Below, piece after piece: positions 44,967 through 56,711 of a stretch of DNA of 64,000 nt (positions are counted from its first letter, which is position 1; each line of letters begins with the position of its first letter). Source of the DNA: Enoplolaimus lenunculus (lineage: Eukaryota; Nematoda; Enoplea; Enoplida; Thoracostomopsidae); NCBI GenBank assembly GCA_030248215.1, contig JASANG010003859.1:62001-126000 (forward strand). Reading direction: 5' to 3'. A model generated the notes under the pieces. The model was not told the DNA's origin. It worked only from the letters and a program-made list of their open reading frames with translations, and ran no database searches. Made by a program: the position numbers and the translations under genes.

Positions 44967-47900
44967 TTAGAGTGTTTTTGTGAAACTCAACGCCAGCGTT
45001 TTCTGTGTTCGTTTGCTCGAAGATATGGTTCGTGAAATACCGTTATTTTCAGCATGACCGCTGGTATTTGATTCGTTCGCATACATGAATCGATTTGACG
45101 CAACATTTACGCCATTGTAGTAGTTTTCACTGTAATTGCTTGGAATCAATGAATTACACGCGTTCAGTGTTCGCATTTTGATGTCATGATGTAGCGCTGG
45201 TGAATGAACTAAATTAGTATGAATTCTACTGGCATAACCGTCATTGATAATTCTGGACGGCTGACAACCGTTCAGTGCAAACAACGGATCTGCGTATCCA
45301 GGCGCATAGCTGGTACCAATATAACGGCGGTTACACGCTGAGCTGGGTGTTTGACAAGCCGGCACACGGCCGTGATAGCCAAACGGCCGACGACATGAAC
45401 GAAGGATGAACCCGGCAACTATGCGATACCTACTGCTACAGATGAAATAAATAACAACGTTCACTGACGAATTAAGCATCACCAAAATGTTACACGCGTC
45501 GATGAGCAGATAAAATTCTGGCCACCGGTACAGATTGACGGCGGATTCAAGCGTTTCAATCGTGTTCAGCACCAACGGAATGGTGTTGAACACAATGAAC
45601 GCAACAACAACTGCAACCATCATTGTTGTGGTTTTGTGTTCGGTCAACTGTTGGATTGAAATGTTTTGTCGTTCGAGTCGAGCGCGATGAATAACGACGA
45701 CGATGTAACTGAAACACACAACCAAAAAAACTGTGGCGATGGTTGCAACGTAAACGTGGGGTGGACCGCTGAAGCAGTAAGTTTTATCAAGAGTCGATAA
45801 TAAGAGTGTGCAACTTCCAAAAATACACGTGGCATAAAAAGTACCCCGCGCGTTGCGTTTTGCCCATACCCCCCTTATTTAGGGGGTCAAATAACCGGAC
45901 AAGGTATGCACTGTGTATCGCAACAGTATTTGCCTGCGTTCAAGGTTTCAACACCCCCCCCCCAAATGAGGGGGGTGGGCCAAAAACGCAACGCGTGCTG
46001 GGTACATTCTTTAATACACACAATGTACTCAGTTGCACACTCTTGTTATAAAGAGTGATCATCCACTCTTGGTTTTATTGACTGCACAAGTTGATTTATG
46101 AGTATGCTTGAAACTGTAACCTTTTCTCACACGAATATTTTCTATTTTGTCTGAAGACATCTAAACCAGGTTTTTGTTTGTTAGGAGGCGTTCACCATAG
46201 CTACTGTTTTATAGGAGTTTGACGCTCAAGCTTGAGGTGCCATGTCTTGTAGAATATTATACAACAGATACGCTTAGTAATTGTTAAACGATGCGGGTTG
46301 TGCATTATTTAACCTGCGCAATTTGTACTAAGTTGCTTATTCAAACTGCAATTTTTATGCGAGAAGTAATTAGTAATTGCAGACCGTAATTGAAATTAAT
46401 TTCATTAATAATTATTTGTTTGCCATATGAACGTTTTCGATGTCATATAAAAATTCTATTGTCAAATTAGGATTTGAAGGTAACTCTGGAATAGGGGATA
46501 CCATCACTACTCAGCTGTAGGAGCTTAACGCTCGAGTACAAGGAGGCTTTACAGCTTTGTAAAGATTTTTTACAGGGCATACATGTCGTAAATTACACAA
46601 CTTTACGTGTTTCGATGATAACAACTTTGAACAACTACTTGTTAGTAAAAAGAATATCTTGCGGACTTAAACTGCTGTAAGCTAAATTGTCACAGAGATG
46701 CATACAACGTCAGCGTTTAAGCTGATATTTTCCCAGTTTTTGTTTTCGACGGTTAATGATTGCTGGGTTAAACAATGAATATGACAGGAAAGAATAAGGG
46801 TTACGGTATACTTGACGGTCGGCGCCGTCCGTCACCGTGCGTCACACGTATGGCGCCGTCCGTCACCGTGCGTCACAGGTATGGCGCCGTCCGTCATCTG
46901 CTCAGCGCTGTCCGTCATCCGCACGGTGCTGTCCGTCATCCGCACGGTGTCGTCTGTCATCCGCACGGTGCCATCTGTCATCCGCACGGTGCCGTCTGTC
47001 ATCCGCACGGTGCCGTCCATAACCGTTCGCACCATACGCTATCGTACGTGAGTTAATAGCGTACGATACCGAATAGTGACGGACGGCGCCGGACGTCAAG
47101 TATACCGTAACCCTAATTGACCAACTCGTACCTGTTGAGAACACAAAATACAATGAACGGAATTAAAAATATCAGTATCAAATATGCCCAATGCATATAA
47201 AATTCAACATAAACACTGTTATCTCGTAGCCAATGGCGATAACTTGTTGATCCATTGTATATGATAACTTCAAATTCAGCGAATCGTACTGCGTTGTATG
47301 CAAATGCTAATGCACAAGTGCACAGTAACACTGCACGAGTTCGCGATATTGTCAACCAGGTTCGAGCTAAAAGGGCAATTAGCAACATTTTCATATTTTA
47401 CTCGTCGCTTTTATGTAAACTTTGTGGCACGGCGATGCTAACATTTCAGTTCTGACGGCTATTAACTTTATTGGTTGGACCCTGGTATTTACCAGTTAAG
47501 CCCGTACGAAGAACATTTTTCTCGTCTTTTCGTCTCTCCAGAAATTTTAAGATGGAACATATTCTCCCTATGTATAAACCTTGTAGACGCTTCTAGTTTA
47601 TGCTATTTTATTTTGTATCAGTTGCAAGTTTTTTGGAGTTAAGGATTTCATATCTTACCATTTTTTAGTGACTATGACTTTTTTGTGTGATTGGCGTTGT
47701 TGCCCAGTCTACATCTAGCCTAATTTGTAGGGTGCAACCGGAGCTAAAAAATACCGTAGCCGGAGCTGAAACCCGAGCCGGAGCCGGAGCCGGAGGTGAG
47801 ACGAAATTAGGTAGTAAAAATGTTGGTGAATTGGTTAATTTTAGCCAATATCTGCAGTATGTTGTTTACTTACGCGCTAAATAGATAAATTTTGCAAAAT

Positions 47901-48781
47901 TAAACAAAATTTTACTTCTGAAATTACTGGAGCCTCCGGCAAAAATTCTACCGAAGCTGGAGCCGGAGGCCCATTTTCTGCCGGAGCCAGAGCCGGAGGC
48001 AGACCTCCGGTGGTACGCTGCTAATGACAAAAATTCTGCCGGAGCCTGATTTTCTGCCGGGCCAGAGCCGGAGGCAGACTTCCGGTTGTATCCTACTAAT
48101 AACAAAAATTCTACTGGAGCCGGAGGCCGATTTTCTACCGGAATCAGAGCAGGAGGCAGACCTCCGGTTGTACCCTGCGTGAAATTTTAGCCACAACCTA
48201 GTTGCAAAATGAATCGCTATTTTAAGAAGCTCAATGCCCCCCTTTTCTACAACTCAAATCCAACCACGAAAGTAAATTTTTGTCGCACGCTTGTGTCTGA
48301 TTTTTTGGTTCTCCCAAAAATAATTCGTTCCTTGTCGCCCCCGGGTACCTCGAATCGGATACGCAACGGCAATAAATCGCTCGACTGTGATCACAATTAA
48401 CGTCCACACCGATGCTGTTTGTGCCGACAACGCAATCGGATACACGTAAACCAGCGTGTAACAAATCATTGTAAAAATACTTCGCAGTTTGAAAAACGCT
48501 AACAGACCTGGTGGAGCAAAAACAATCGTTCCAGTGACGCACATGACAGCGTCAAATGCTGATAATCCAACCATGAGCGTATTTACTGGACATCGCATGC
48601 ATGGTCTGCTAAACACTGACATCGACAGGATGTTTCCAGCCAATCCGCATGTTCCAATTAAAATAATTAATACCGCGTTTGATAAGTTGATAATATCAAA
48701 AACACTTGGGTGTAACGTACGACGTGTGGCAACTTCTTGCGCAAATGCAGTCGATAAATTGAATTCTGCAGTGTTGTCCAT
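44967..48781 (-). CDS. FMRFamide-receptor-like G protein-coupled receptor (rhodopsin family), 3 exons, 469 aa
   Basis: Exons on the minus strand: 48781-48349, 47366-47132, 45708-44967. Joins are in phase (PIR|ARTWLTISRTR and FCVLN|SYIVVVIHRARL). Seven membrane segments: TM1 NAVLIILIGTCGLAGNILS, TM2 PVNTLMVGLSAFDAVMCV, TM3 ending ITVERFIAV (ERF at 134-136 in place of DRY), TM4 AVLLCTCALAFAYNAV, TM5 YLILIFLIPFIVFCVL, TM6 MMVAVVVAFIVFNTIPLVL, TM7 ILVMLNSSVNVVIYF. The NSSVNxxIY form of TM7 and the linker before TM4 are typical of the FMRFamide/myosuppressin receptor group of neuropeptide GPCRs. The N-terminus has an N-glycosylation sequon (NLS, Asn8). I see no Cys in the loop between TM4 and TM5. 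A consensus acceptor (AATTTACAG) about 20 bases upstream of the ATG suggests a 5' UTR intron or trans-splice site. The ligand is unknown. Confidence 0.88.
45802..46044. mobile_element. inverted-repeat element in GPCR intron 2, about 80-bp arms
   Basis: The left arm (AGAGTGTGCAACT, then GCGCGTTGCGTTTTGCCCAT and ACCCCCCTTATTTAGGGGG) is mirrored by the right arm (CCCCCAAATGAGGGGGG, AACGCAACGCGTGCTGGGTAC, AGTTGCACACTCT), where I read the boundary by eye. A half copy lies at 37050-37190 and a fragment near 19127-19150. Confidence 0.7.
46797..47114. mobile_element. GTGGCGCTATACTT-family relative with perfect 21-bp TIRs, in GPCR intron 2
   Basis: The ends (AGGGTTACGGTATACTTGAC plus one base) are perfectly inverted at 47094-47114. 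Inside, 46885-47020 is a minisatellite of about six 21-bp units based on GTGCCGTCTGTCATCCGCAC. Its period is a multiple of three and lacks stops, so five overlapping open frames on both strands arise here by chance. It ends 18 bp from the exon 2 donor. Confidence 0.85.
46885..47020. repeat. 21-bp minisatellite, about 6 units
   Basis: Units differ at one to three positions and end in GTCATCCGCACG. It lies wholly within the TIR element 46797-47114 and looks like a local expansion of that element's GCCGTCCGTCA motif. Confidence 0.85.
47728..48178. mobile_element. hAT-like non-autonomous element, CCGGAGCCGGAG-rich, in GPCR intron 1
   Basis: Ends: AGGGTGCAACCGGAGC, and inverted CAGGGTACAACCGGAGG. 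Inside, several tandem blocks of ATTTTCTGCCGGAGCCAGAG with CGGAGGCAGACCTCCGGTTG recur every 70-80 bases. Same terminal type as 20364 and 29120. Confidence 0.7.
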
Positions 48782-48989
48782 CGCTAATGACTTAACCTGT
48801 AAATTTATGCAATTAATACAAAACTACAACGCAATAAGCATACTGTATTGACCCGAATAAGACGGGGGTAATAAGAGGGTTGGGTCCCCATTTTGAGTAC
48901 CAATAAATCGGAGTCCGTATCCCTAATAAGAGTCAGTATACCAGTCGTAGTGGGACTACATTTATTGAGCGAAGCTCGAACGCACGCAA

Positions 48990-49850
48990 GCAGTTAATAT
49001 AATATGCAAATTAGTTATTAGCTAACTATTCATTTATCGATTTTGGAGGTTAAGCAATTTCCTAAGATTCCTCGCACCCAAGAATCCTTCAGCCACCCTA
49101 ATAATTATTGAAATCATTTAAAAAGTCATAATTTTTTCTCGTCAATTAAGCAAATATGCAAATTAGCTATTAGCTAACTATTCGATATCGCTTTTAAAGG
49201 TTTGTAGACAATTTATTCATATTCTTCGCACCCGAAAACCCATTATTGCTGAAATTAGATTGCTTTTAACCCTAATAATTAGTGAAACATTGTAAAATCG
49301 CCTAATTTAGGCTTATCAATTATGCTTATATGCAAATTATCTATTAGCTAACTACTCAATTATCGGTTTTAGACGTTTGTAAACAATTTATTCAGATTCC
49401 TCGCATCAAAAAACCTTCAGTAAACCCTAATAATTATTGAAATAATTTAAAAAGTCCTAATTTTGTCTTGTCAATTAAGCTAATATGCAAATTAGCTATT
49501 AGCTAACTCTTCAATTATCGGTTTGGGATGTTTGTAAACAATTTATTCAAATTCTTCACCCCTAAAAACCCTTTATTGCTGAAATTATATTGCTTTTAAC
49601 CTTAATAATTAGTGAAATATTGCAAAAAGTCCTAATTTAGGCTTACAAACTATGCTAATAAGCTAACTGCTAAATTATCAGTTTTGGAGGTTTGTAAACA
49701 GTCTACGGAGATTCCTCGCACCCAAAAACCTTTTAATGCTAAAATTAGATTGCTTCTAACTGTAATAATTAATGAAATATTGTGGAAAATCCTAATTTAG
49801 GCTTAATTAATTATGTAAATTAGCCTGTAGCTAATAAACAACTTAAAATT
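48990..49850. repeat. about 165-bp tandem satellite, 5-6 units, inside the TIR element
   Basis: Unit landmarks recur in order: ATGCAAATTAGCTATTAGCT, then AATTATCGGTTT, GTTTGTAAACAATTTATTCA, CTCGCACCCAAAAACC and ACCCTAATAATTAGTGAAA. Landmark starts lie near 49000, 49153, 49328, 49486, 49652 and 49811. The last units are more diverged. Confidence 0.8.
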
Positions 49851-50006
49851 TTAAAACCCCAATGCGAGGTTAACACCCTAGTGTCATTGGCTTTCAAACA
49901 AAAAAAGTTTTTGAAAATCGGTTCAGCCGTTCCTGAGATTCTTTTCGGACGGACAGACGGACGGACATCCAACTTCGACCCCCAAGTACAAAACACAAAA
50001 CGCTTC

Positions 50007-50037
50007 GCGAAACTCCGAGCTTCGCTCGGAGTTTCGC
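50007..50037. repeat. perfect 14-bp hairpin inside the TIR element
   Basis: GCGAAACTCCGAGC, loop TTC, then the exact inverse GCTCGGAGTTTCGC. It is GC-rich against an AT-rich background, close to the right end of the element. Confidence 0.9.
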
Positions 50038-50377
50038 TTCGCTCAATAAGCGGATAGAGCCCCTAAACCCTAATTAGAGTCCACAAATGTCAGTTATTCC
50101 TTATTGTAGCGCATAAAGGACTCCAGGTCTAAATAATTTGAGTTCGAAACTTTAAAGCGTATATACTTAAATTTTGAAAGTACATTCCTATAGCCTTGTA
50201 TTATCCCCTAAACGTGTAATTCAACGGACAGTGGCAGTACCGAATAAATATCATTAACGAAGGACGGCGGAGGGCGGGTTAAAAATAAATAACAACCCGT
50301 AACCGAATAACAAGGGGGTACCCTCTGGAGAGGCCAAATAAATATCAGTCCCCCCTCTTATTCGGGTCACTACAGTA

Positions 50378-52630
50378 CGTATTTTGAGCATAGTTCCAGC
50401 TTTGAATAAAAATGTAGCACAAATCAGTTTCAGTGTTTTGTACGAAGCAACATTAGCCGCATTTGCACAATATTGCAACCAGGTTGGCTGGTACTGCGAA
50501 ATTGAATGTATTTTTTGCTTTGAAAACAATGTTTAATCTGTTAGTTTCATTTGAACAGGATTAAGTGAAGAGCGAACGCAAGGTTTCTAAATCAACACTT
50601 TTAAATTTCCAAGCGAACTTGAAATGTTTTAGCTGTACCGGTTGCTTAAAACCCTTTATAATATGTGCTTCATTGTTTCGGTTCCCAAAAAATGTTGCGA
50701 TATATCCCCCGGCCCTCAAGTATACGTCATCTTTAAATTAACAATTTAAAATATTCATCATATGTCGATCGTACTGGAGCGTACCAGAGTCGATATGAAG
50801 AGCCTAAAGGGGCACATGCCTAATTTTATCTTAAATTTTAAACCAAAGCTTGTGCAGTATTGTGCAGTTAGCCTATTTTTTCACAGAGGGTACGTTTAAA
50901 AACGAATTGACTACACGTTGAAAATAGCAATTTTTTTGACATTTTCCATGAAAAACGATCAAAATATTACATGTTACAAATCAGGCAGAAAAAATTTCAT
51001 CGGCTCGCACCAATGGAGGGCGCGCCCCATCGCCCCACCTAATAATCGCCCTAATTCGTCGTTTACAAAATTTTGTCAACGGCACCACAAAATCTCATAG
51101 ACCTTAGGTCTATCACGTTTGGTCTCTTTAAGAGATTTTGTGGCATCGTTGACAAAATTATTCCGAATACTGTGTAAATGCTATTAATTATGACAATCTC
51201 AGCAGTTGCTGATTAATATTAAACATTTCATTTGTAACAAATTTCTATATTCTTTTCGGCTTTAAGTCATGCTGTGAACTATGGCCGAATAATATAATAT
51301 TACAGTTTTTATTTCAGATAAAAACAAAACTTACAAAAACCCCTACTAAATTTTGTTCAAATCGGTGATCACAATATTAATTTAATAACGTCATCAGTAA
51401 ACATGTAAATTAATCAGACTGCTCGCGATGAAAATTTCTACAAATGAAACGCCGCAAACTTTGCTAATTTCATTCTAAGTTTATATAAAGAAAACCGAAA
51501 CCAAAAAATTATTGTTTACGCGTTTTTCGCTTATAGATAGATAGATAGATAGATACATATAGATTGATAGATAAATATAGAACATAGATATAGATATACT
51601 ATACATATTTTTGCCCATATTTTCTATGAGATCTTTAAGCGTACCTTACGCGTAAGCCTAAATATAAGTTTAATGATATAAATGAACCTAAGTTAAACAA
51701 ATCCATTCTCTTGGCAACACAATCTTCTTGTCTCTAAAGTGGCCAGTCCACTAAAACTAACGTGGGCACTTATTGTTCACAGAAGATAAAAACAGTTAGG
51801 TACTTGCACACAAAAAACATTTTCTTATATTAAAGAAATATTTTCTTAAGTTCAAGGCATTTATTTCTTAATCTAGACTCCAGACATATATTTCTTCAAT
51901 GCAAGACATTAGTTTCTGAAAATTTTCAGGAATCTGTTGTCTGGAACACTTTAATGTCTTAAATTTAAGAATGTGTTGCGTAAACGATTAAGACAAATAC
52001 TTCTGAAATACAAGACAATTGTGTCTGAAATATAAGACAAATATATATGTCTGAAATAAAAGACTTGTTTTATTGATTTTTTAAGACATACGTCTTGGAA
52101 ACAACATTCGCCAAAGAAGCCATTTTCTAAATAGAGAGCTAAGCTTAACCAAATTAATAAATTTTACAACTTAAAATGCGTCCAAGTCGCAAACTTAGGT
52201 TGGGGGGAGTCTGAGATCAACCCGAAATATCTTTGAAATTCTATATTTAGGTATATATATACTCTCTGAAGAATATAAACAAAGCAATTTTTTACATACA
52301 TAGAAATCAGAAAATGAAAATTCTTGAATATAAAACAAGCATTTATTGATAGAAAGAGATTTGTTTCTTGTAAATTGTAAATAGTAATTTCTTGAATTAT
52401 AAAACATTAATGTTTTAAACCGTTTCAGACACAAATTTCTGAGCTGTTTTAAGGCTATTAATGTTTGAAATACAAGACATTATTGTCTTGAATATTTAAA
52501 GAAGGTAGGAGTCTTGAAATTTCAAGACAATTAATTTTGTGTCTAGGCTTAGACAAAGGCTTAGGCAAAGGCATAGATAAGCATTGTCCTCCTAAAGCTA
52601 AACACAGCGTAAACGCATAAATTCATGCAA
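50378..52630. other. gene-free, repeat-rich stretch
   Basis: It contains the inverted repeat at 51070-51158, a TAGA microsatellite (51533-51556) and a long low-complexity region (51810-52545). In that region TTTCTTGAAATACAAGACAA-like phrases alternate in both orientations and the ends mirror each other (ACACAAAAAACATTTTCTT and AATTAATTTTGTGT). This is possibly a decayed foldback element. I see no gene. Confidence 0.45.
51070..51158. repeat. inverted repeat, 27-bp arms with palindromic centre
   Basis: The arms at 51070-51096 and 51132-51158 match with three mismatches. The loop contains the palindrome AGACCTTAGGTCT. Confidence 0.75.
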
Positions 52631-52633
52631 TTA

Positions 52634-52717
52634 AGAGTGGCTCTATACATTTGACGACGTCCAGCGCCGTCCATCAGCGTTCGGTGAAGTCCGGACGACA
52701 AGTATACTGCCACCCTT
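52634..52717. mobile_element. short MITE of the GTGGCGCTATACTT family (84 bp)
   Basis: AGAGTGGCTCTATACATTTG at the left; CAAGTATACTGCCACCCT at the right. The interior GACGTCCAGCGCCGTCC is inverted toward GTCCGGACGACA. Confidence 0.65.
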
Positions 52718-52979
52718 TACGCTGTTATAATTGCTGCACTGTTCGCTGATTGGTTACTTGAAATTAGTTTTTTTTCGGTTAACTCGTTGAAAAACCGTTA
52801 AAAAACTATGTTTCGTTTGTTTTGCAGTGCCCGCATCTTTATAAACTGCATTACTGACGGTCAGGCACATAAACTGTATCCAGCATTGCGTGTCAAGGCT
52901 ACATTACTGATCGCAAATTTAATATATTTAAATCGAAAGCAGCCAACTTGACTAACGAACCCAAAACCTTATATTAGAC

Positions 52980-53212
52980 TTAAGGTTGCGATATATTTTT
53001 CAACGTCGCGTAATGTCGTGTGGCGCCGTCCGCTGCCGCGCGTCACTGGATGATGCCGTTCGCTGCTGAGCGACGCCATCCACCGCAGTGCAACGGTACA
53101 AATATGCCGCAAGGCAGCATCCGGCGACGCGCGATGCCGCGCGGTGCTGAGCGTTTGTTAAAAATTGTTTTTACATGACGCAAGGCAAATATAACGCAAA
53201 CCGCAACGCTAA
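52980..53212. mobile_element. degraded relative of the GTGGCGCTATACTT family
   Basis: The left AAGGTTGCGATATATTTTTC and right CAAATATAACGCAAACCGC are imperfect inverted ends. The interior is GC-rich with repeated GCGCGTCAC/GGCGACGCGCG motifs. Confidence 0.45.
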
Positions 53213-53499
53213 CACAACTCGGTTAAGTCACAACAAACATATCGTCAAATGGTTCACTTATGCACTTGTTCTGCAAATTTAAACCCCAAGCCTAATCCTA
53301 AAAATTATGCCAAAATATTAAATGTCAAATTCTGTAGCCAAAAGACATCACAAAAGCTTAAACGCGTAGCAACTTTAAAATAAATTTTTTTGATAACATT
53401 TTTAAGTTTTGTTTCGAGTTTCGATATATTTTTGGTTTTTGTAGAAAAATTAGTTGTTTATCAAACTCGACATTTTATTGGGATCCGCTTCCTAACCCG

Positions 53500-53706
53500 G
53501 CCCATGTACTTTATTAGGGGTTGAAAGTTTTTCTGTGGGACTGCAATAGAGTAATCTTAAGTTTTAGACTAATTTTTTGCTTGACTTAGGTTTAGTATTG
53601 GGCTTAGAAATATCTCATTTTTACTCTTAGGCTTAGGCTTAGGCATAAGCTTAGGCTTAGGAATATGCTTATAATACTCTTCCGCCCTTGTTCTTTAAAT
53701 TGGCCA
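53500..53706. mobile_element. TTAGGC-bearing TIR-like element (copy 3, diverged)
   Basis: GGCCCATGTACTTTATTAGG at the left; inverted GGCCAATTTAAAGAACAAGG at the right. The interior has CTTAGGCTTAGGCTTAGGC and TTTTTTGCTTGACTTAGG as in the other copies. A related half copy is at 55630-55745. Confidence 0.5.
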
Positions 53707-53709
53707 CTA

Positions 53710-56450
53710 CGCCTAAGTTCAAAACAAGTCTAATTCAAAGCCGAAGCCTAAAATGATACGTTCTGTACTATTCACTAAAGACAGATTTTATTAAACGTCT
53801 AAAACAGAACTAAAAGTCTAAAGTTAATCATAAAAATATTGAGACCAAGGCTGACGCTATGATGTAGCCATCAAGTTATTACGAGCACCTCGGAACCGGA
53901 AACAGAGTTCCGGATGTACCTTGATTAATTATTTAATATGTTTTAGTAATTTAGCTTACAAACGCAATCGCCCTTGCATGCTTCGTGGCTGTCGCCATTC
54001 GTTTACTTAAAACAATTTATATTACAATACAACCGTATCTCTAGAAAAAAGGTCACCGCGTTTACCTGAAGGCATTTTGCTAATTTAATTATACAGGAAC
54101 AGTTCTTTGAACAAAAAACAACTGAATAACGCAACAGGAATTAGGCATAACAAAAAAATCAGCCAAGTCAGGCAACATAAAACCCCCGTTAACCTAATAT
54201 TTCTTAACGGTACCGAAATCCCGTTGGCGCGCGAAAATGGAGTTGCTCTCGTTTTTAGCATCGTCCGTACATTTTTGTGCGCGGAATAATCACGGAAATC
54301 TATGAGAAGCTCAAATATGCAAAAATTTTCAAAATGTAATTATTTTTGGGCAAACACCGATTTAGGCGATGAAGAACGACCCCAAAAGCTTGTATTAATA
54401 ATTATCAAGCTTTTGTATGCCTCCGCAACTTCACACGACGCTTTGTTGCCACCACAGCCTACGTTTTGTGATCCGGCGGACAAATTTTTTTGGCATTTGT
54501 TTACTCCCCCTTCCACAGTTTCAGTGAATATGATTCGCTGAACAAAAAAATGAAGAAAGATCACATTTCATTGGCTCTTCATACCCTGTGCGGTTACTAT
54601 ACGGTAACCAGTCACAATCGGCAAGTAGTTTCAGCCTATCTCACTATCATACAGGTTGTCCAAAACACACCATTTTTTTCATTTGACTACATTTGCATAT
54701 GACACATTTTTGATATAAAAATTAAATTAAAGTAAAAGTTTCAAAATGTCAATCAGTTCGCTGTAATGCTACTGTTTGAACGGGTATCTATGTGCAAACA
54801 TTCCAATATTTTCTAATAAACCTTGAGGACCAACAGGTACGAGTAAGCAGCTCAAACTCTGTCTGATTCCAGTGGCGCGTGCATGTGCATTTCTCCACGC
54901 TGCGTACACGAGTTAAAGTATACGACGCATTCGAACACCAATTAAAATCATATCGTGCCTACACTACAATTGGTCAATTTTCTAACACCCAAAACATAGC
55001 AACAGGTTAGCCTTTTTCTATACCCAGGGCCGGGCAGCCACCCCCCATACCCCATTAAGGTGGGCTCCACCCCTAAAGGAGCCCTCACCCTAACCGGTTG
55101 AAACAAAAACCGCTTAAGTTTTAAAATGCGTCTGGCTTCTCGCTCGCTTCGTTCACAAGTTTGGGGGGCCCCACCCTGGAATTTGGGGGAGTCCCTACCC
55201 CTGCCCGCTCCGGCACAATCTATACATTTAAGCCTAATTCTCAACTGATAAATGTGACGGAAAGTGTATAAGAATTTAGCGAAATGCGTTTTGGTTTGTG
55301 TCAAAAATATAATCGTTACACAATCCAGGTATTATTCTTACAATTAAATGTTAAAATACTCAAATCTTTGTGCAGTTTTATCATTCGATTTTGTTAAACA
55401 AAATATTGCTAACGAAGCCAATTGCAAATTTTTGTCAATATTTTGTATATTCACAGTTCTAAAAATATAGGAAACGCACAGTGCAAGTTTTGACTAATAG
55501 GCACAACTTGGAGCGTCGGCAATTAGCAGAATTTGCACTGCATGGTAACCAGCAGCCACAACTTTTAAAGAGGAACAAACCAAACGGCGTTTCGTATACT
55601 AATGACAATTTTAGAGTTGATTGCATGCAATGGCCAATGTAAAGAACACGGGCGGAACAGTATTATAAAGCATATATATTCCTAAACCTGAGCCTAAGCC
55701 TAAGCCTAAACCTAAGCCAATCAAAAAATTAGTCTAATGATTACACGGTATCGTATATGTGTTTATTTGCGAACAATACCGCATGGTGACGGCCGGCGCC
55801 GCACGTCAAAAAAGTATAGCGCAACCCTAAAATCAACCGAGTGGCAAAAAGTTAATTAGAGTCTGTAAATGTCAATTATCAAAACAACTAACGTACTTAA
55901 ATGTTTTTAGACAAAACAAAGTTGTTTTGTTAACAGTTGATTATACAAAATAATATATTTAATCATAGAAGTATACCTACGGTTTAAATATATTTTGCTG
56001 AAATCCTAAAGAACGGCATAGAGGATATGGTCCGCATATTAATAGCTGACTACGGTCCGAACACCGTTGCCAATATTTACAAGAGTGAATCAGCTTGCTC
56101 AACGTTTACTTACTAGAAAACCTTACAATCTGTGATAAAATGATACCGTTTCTACCTAACAATTTTTGCGTTTCATAACATTTGCCACCCCGCCCCCCCA
56201 CCGTCAGCAAATTCCCGGATCCGCCGCTGATCAATATAGAGGCGTACCGAGGGTGGAACCCGAGGGAACTAGAGACACACCTCGCAATCCGGATTGGGAT
56301 ATGTTCGGGTGAATCCCACCTTTTCTGAGTCAATACTTATTAGTTCCTGTCAAATTTATAGTTTCAAGAACCGAAATATTAGTTGTTTTTGATTTCGGTT
56401 CCCCCGTCGTGCCATATTGCTAGTAGGCACGTCAGTTCAGTCTAAATTAT
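53710..56450. other. gene-free stretch with scattered repeat fragments
   Basis: Open frames at 54107-54702 have no recognisable domain and no convincing splice partners. 54990-55215 is homologous to the 63.19-63.29 kb repeat. A MITE right end lies near 55800-55829 (AAGTATAGCGCAACCCT). Confidence 0.45.
54990..55130. repeat. repeat body shared with 63190-63290
   Basis: CCGGTTGAAACAAAAACCGC with the upstream CCCTAAAGGAGCCC and GCAGCCACCCCCCATACC match, in inverted orientation, the segment next to the tRNA-like head at 63.3 kb. Confidence 0.6.
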
Positions 56451-56550
56451 TAGGGTCGTGCGATAATCGTCGTACGGCGTTGTCCGTCATCGTGCGTTAT
56501 CGTACGAAAATTACACACGTATGATACCGTAATTGTAATTCAAGATAGTA

Positions 56551-56711
56551 AGGGTTGTGCTATACTTGACGTCCGGCGCCTCCCGGCGCAGTCCGTCACC
56601 ATACGTTATCGCACATGAGTTATTTGCGTGCGATAACGCACGGTGACTGACAGGACGGCGCCGTACGGATGGCTGACGGCGCCGGACGTCAACAAACGCA
56701 TAGCGCAATCC
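56551..56711. mobile_element. MITE of the GTGGCGCTATACTT family
   Basis: Left AGGGTTGTGCTATACTTGAC; right GACGTCAACAAACGCATAGC then GCAATCC. A truncated relative (AGGGTCGTGCGATAATCG, near 56451) abuts it on the left. Confidence 0.65.

Larger units (their letters stand above)
48843..50375. mobile_element. 1.53-kb non-autonomous TIR element with internal satellite, inserted 61 bp 5' of the GPCR start
   Basis: The termini CTGTATTGACCCGAATAAGA and (inverted) CTGTAGTGACCCGAATAAGA are flanked by TA on both sides (48841-48842, 50376-50377). Subterminal motifs (ACGGACTC, GGGACTC, CCTCTGGAGAGG) recur in the copies at 8735 and 61451. Between the ends lie five to six satellite units of about 165 bp (48990-49850), a GACGGACAGACGGACGGACA tract at about 49948 and a perfect hairpin. 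There is no open reading frame. Confidence 0.85.

Noticed and set aside
46775-47153. Five overlapping open frames in several frames on both strands
   Set aside because: They come from a 21-bp tandem repeat without stops inside a TIR element; the period is a multiple of three.
54107-54702. Possible multi-exon gene in a cluster of short open frames
   Set aside because: No recognisable domain, no phase-consistent splice pairs and frames on both strands overlap equally.
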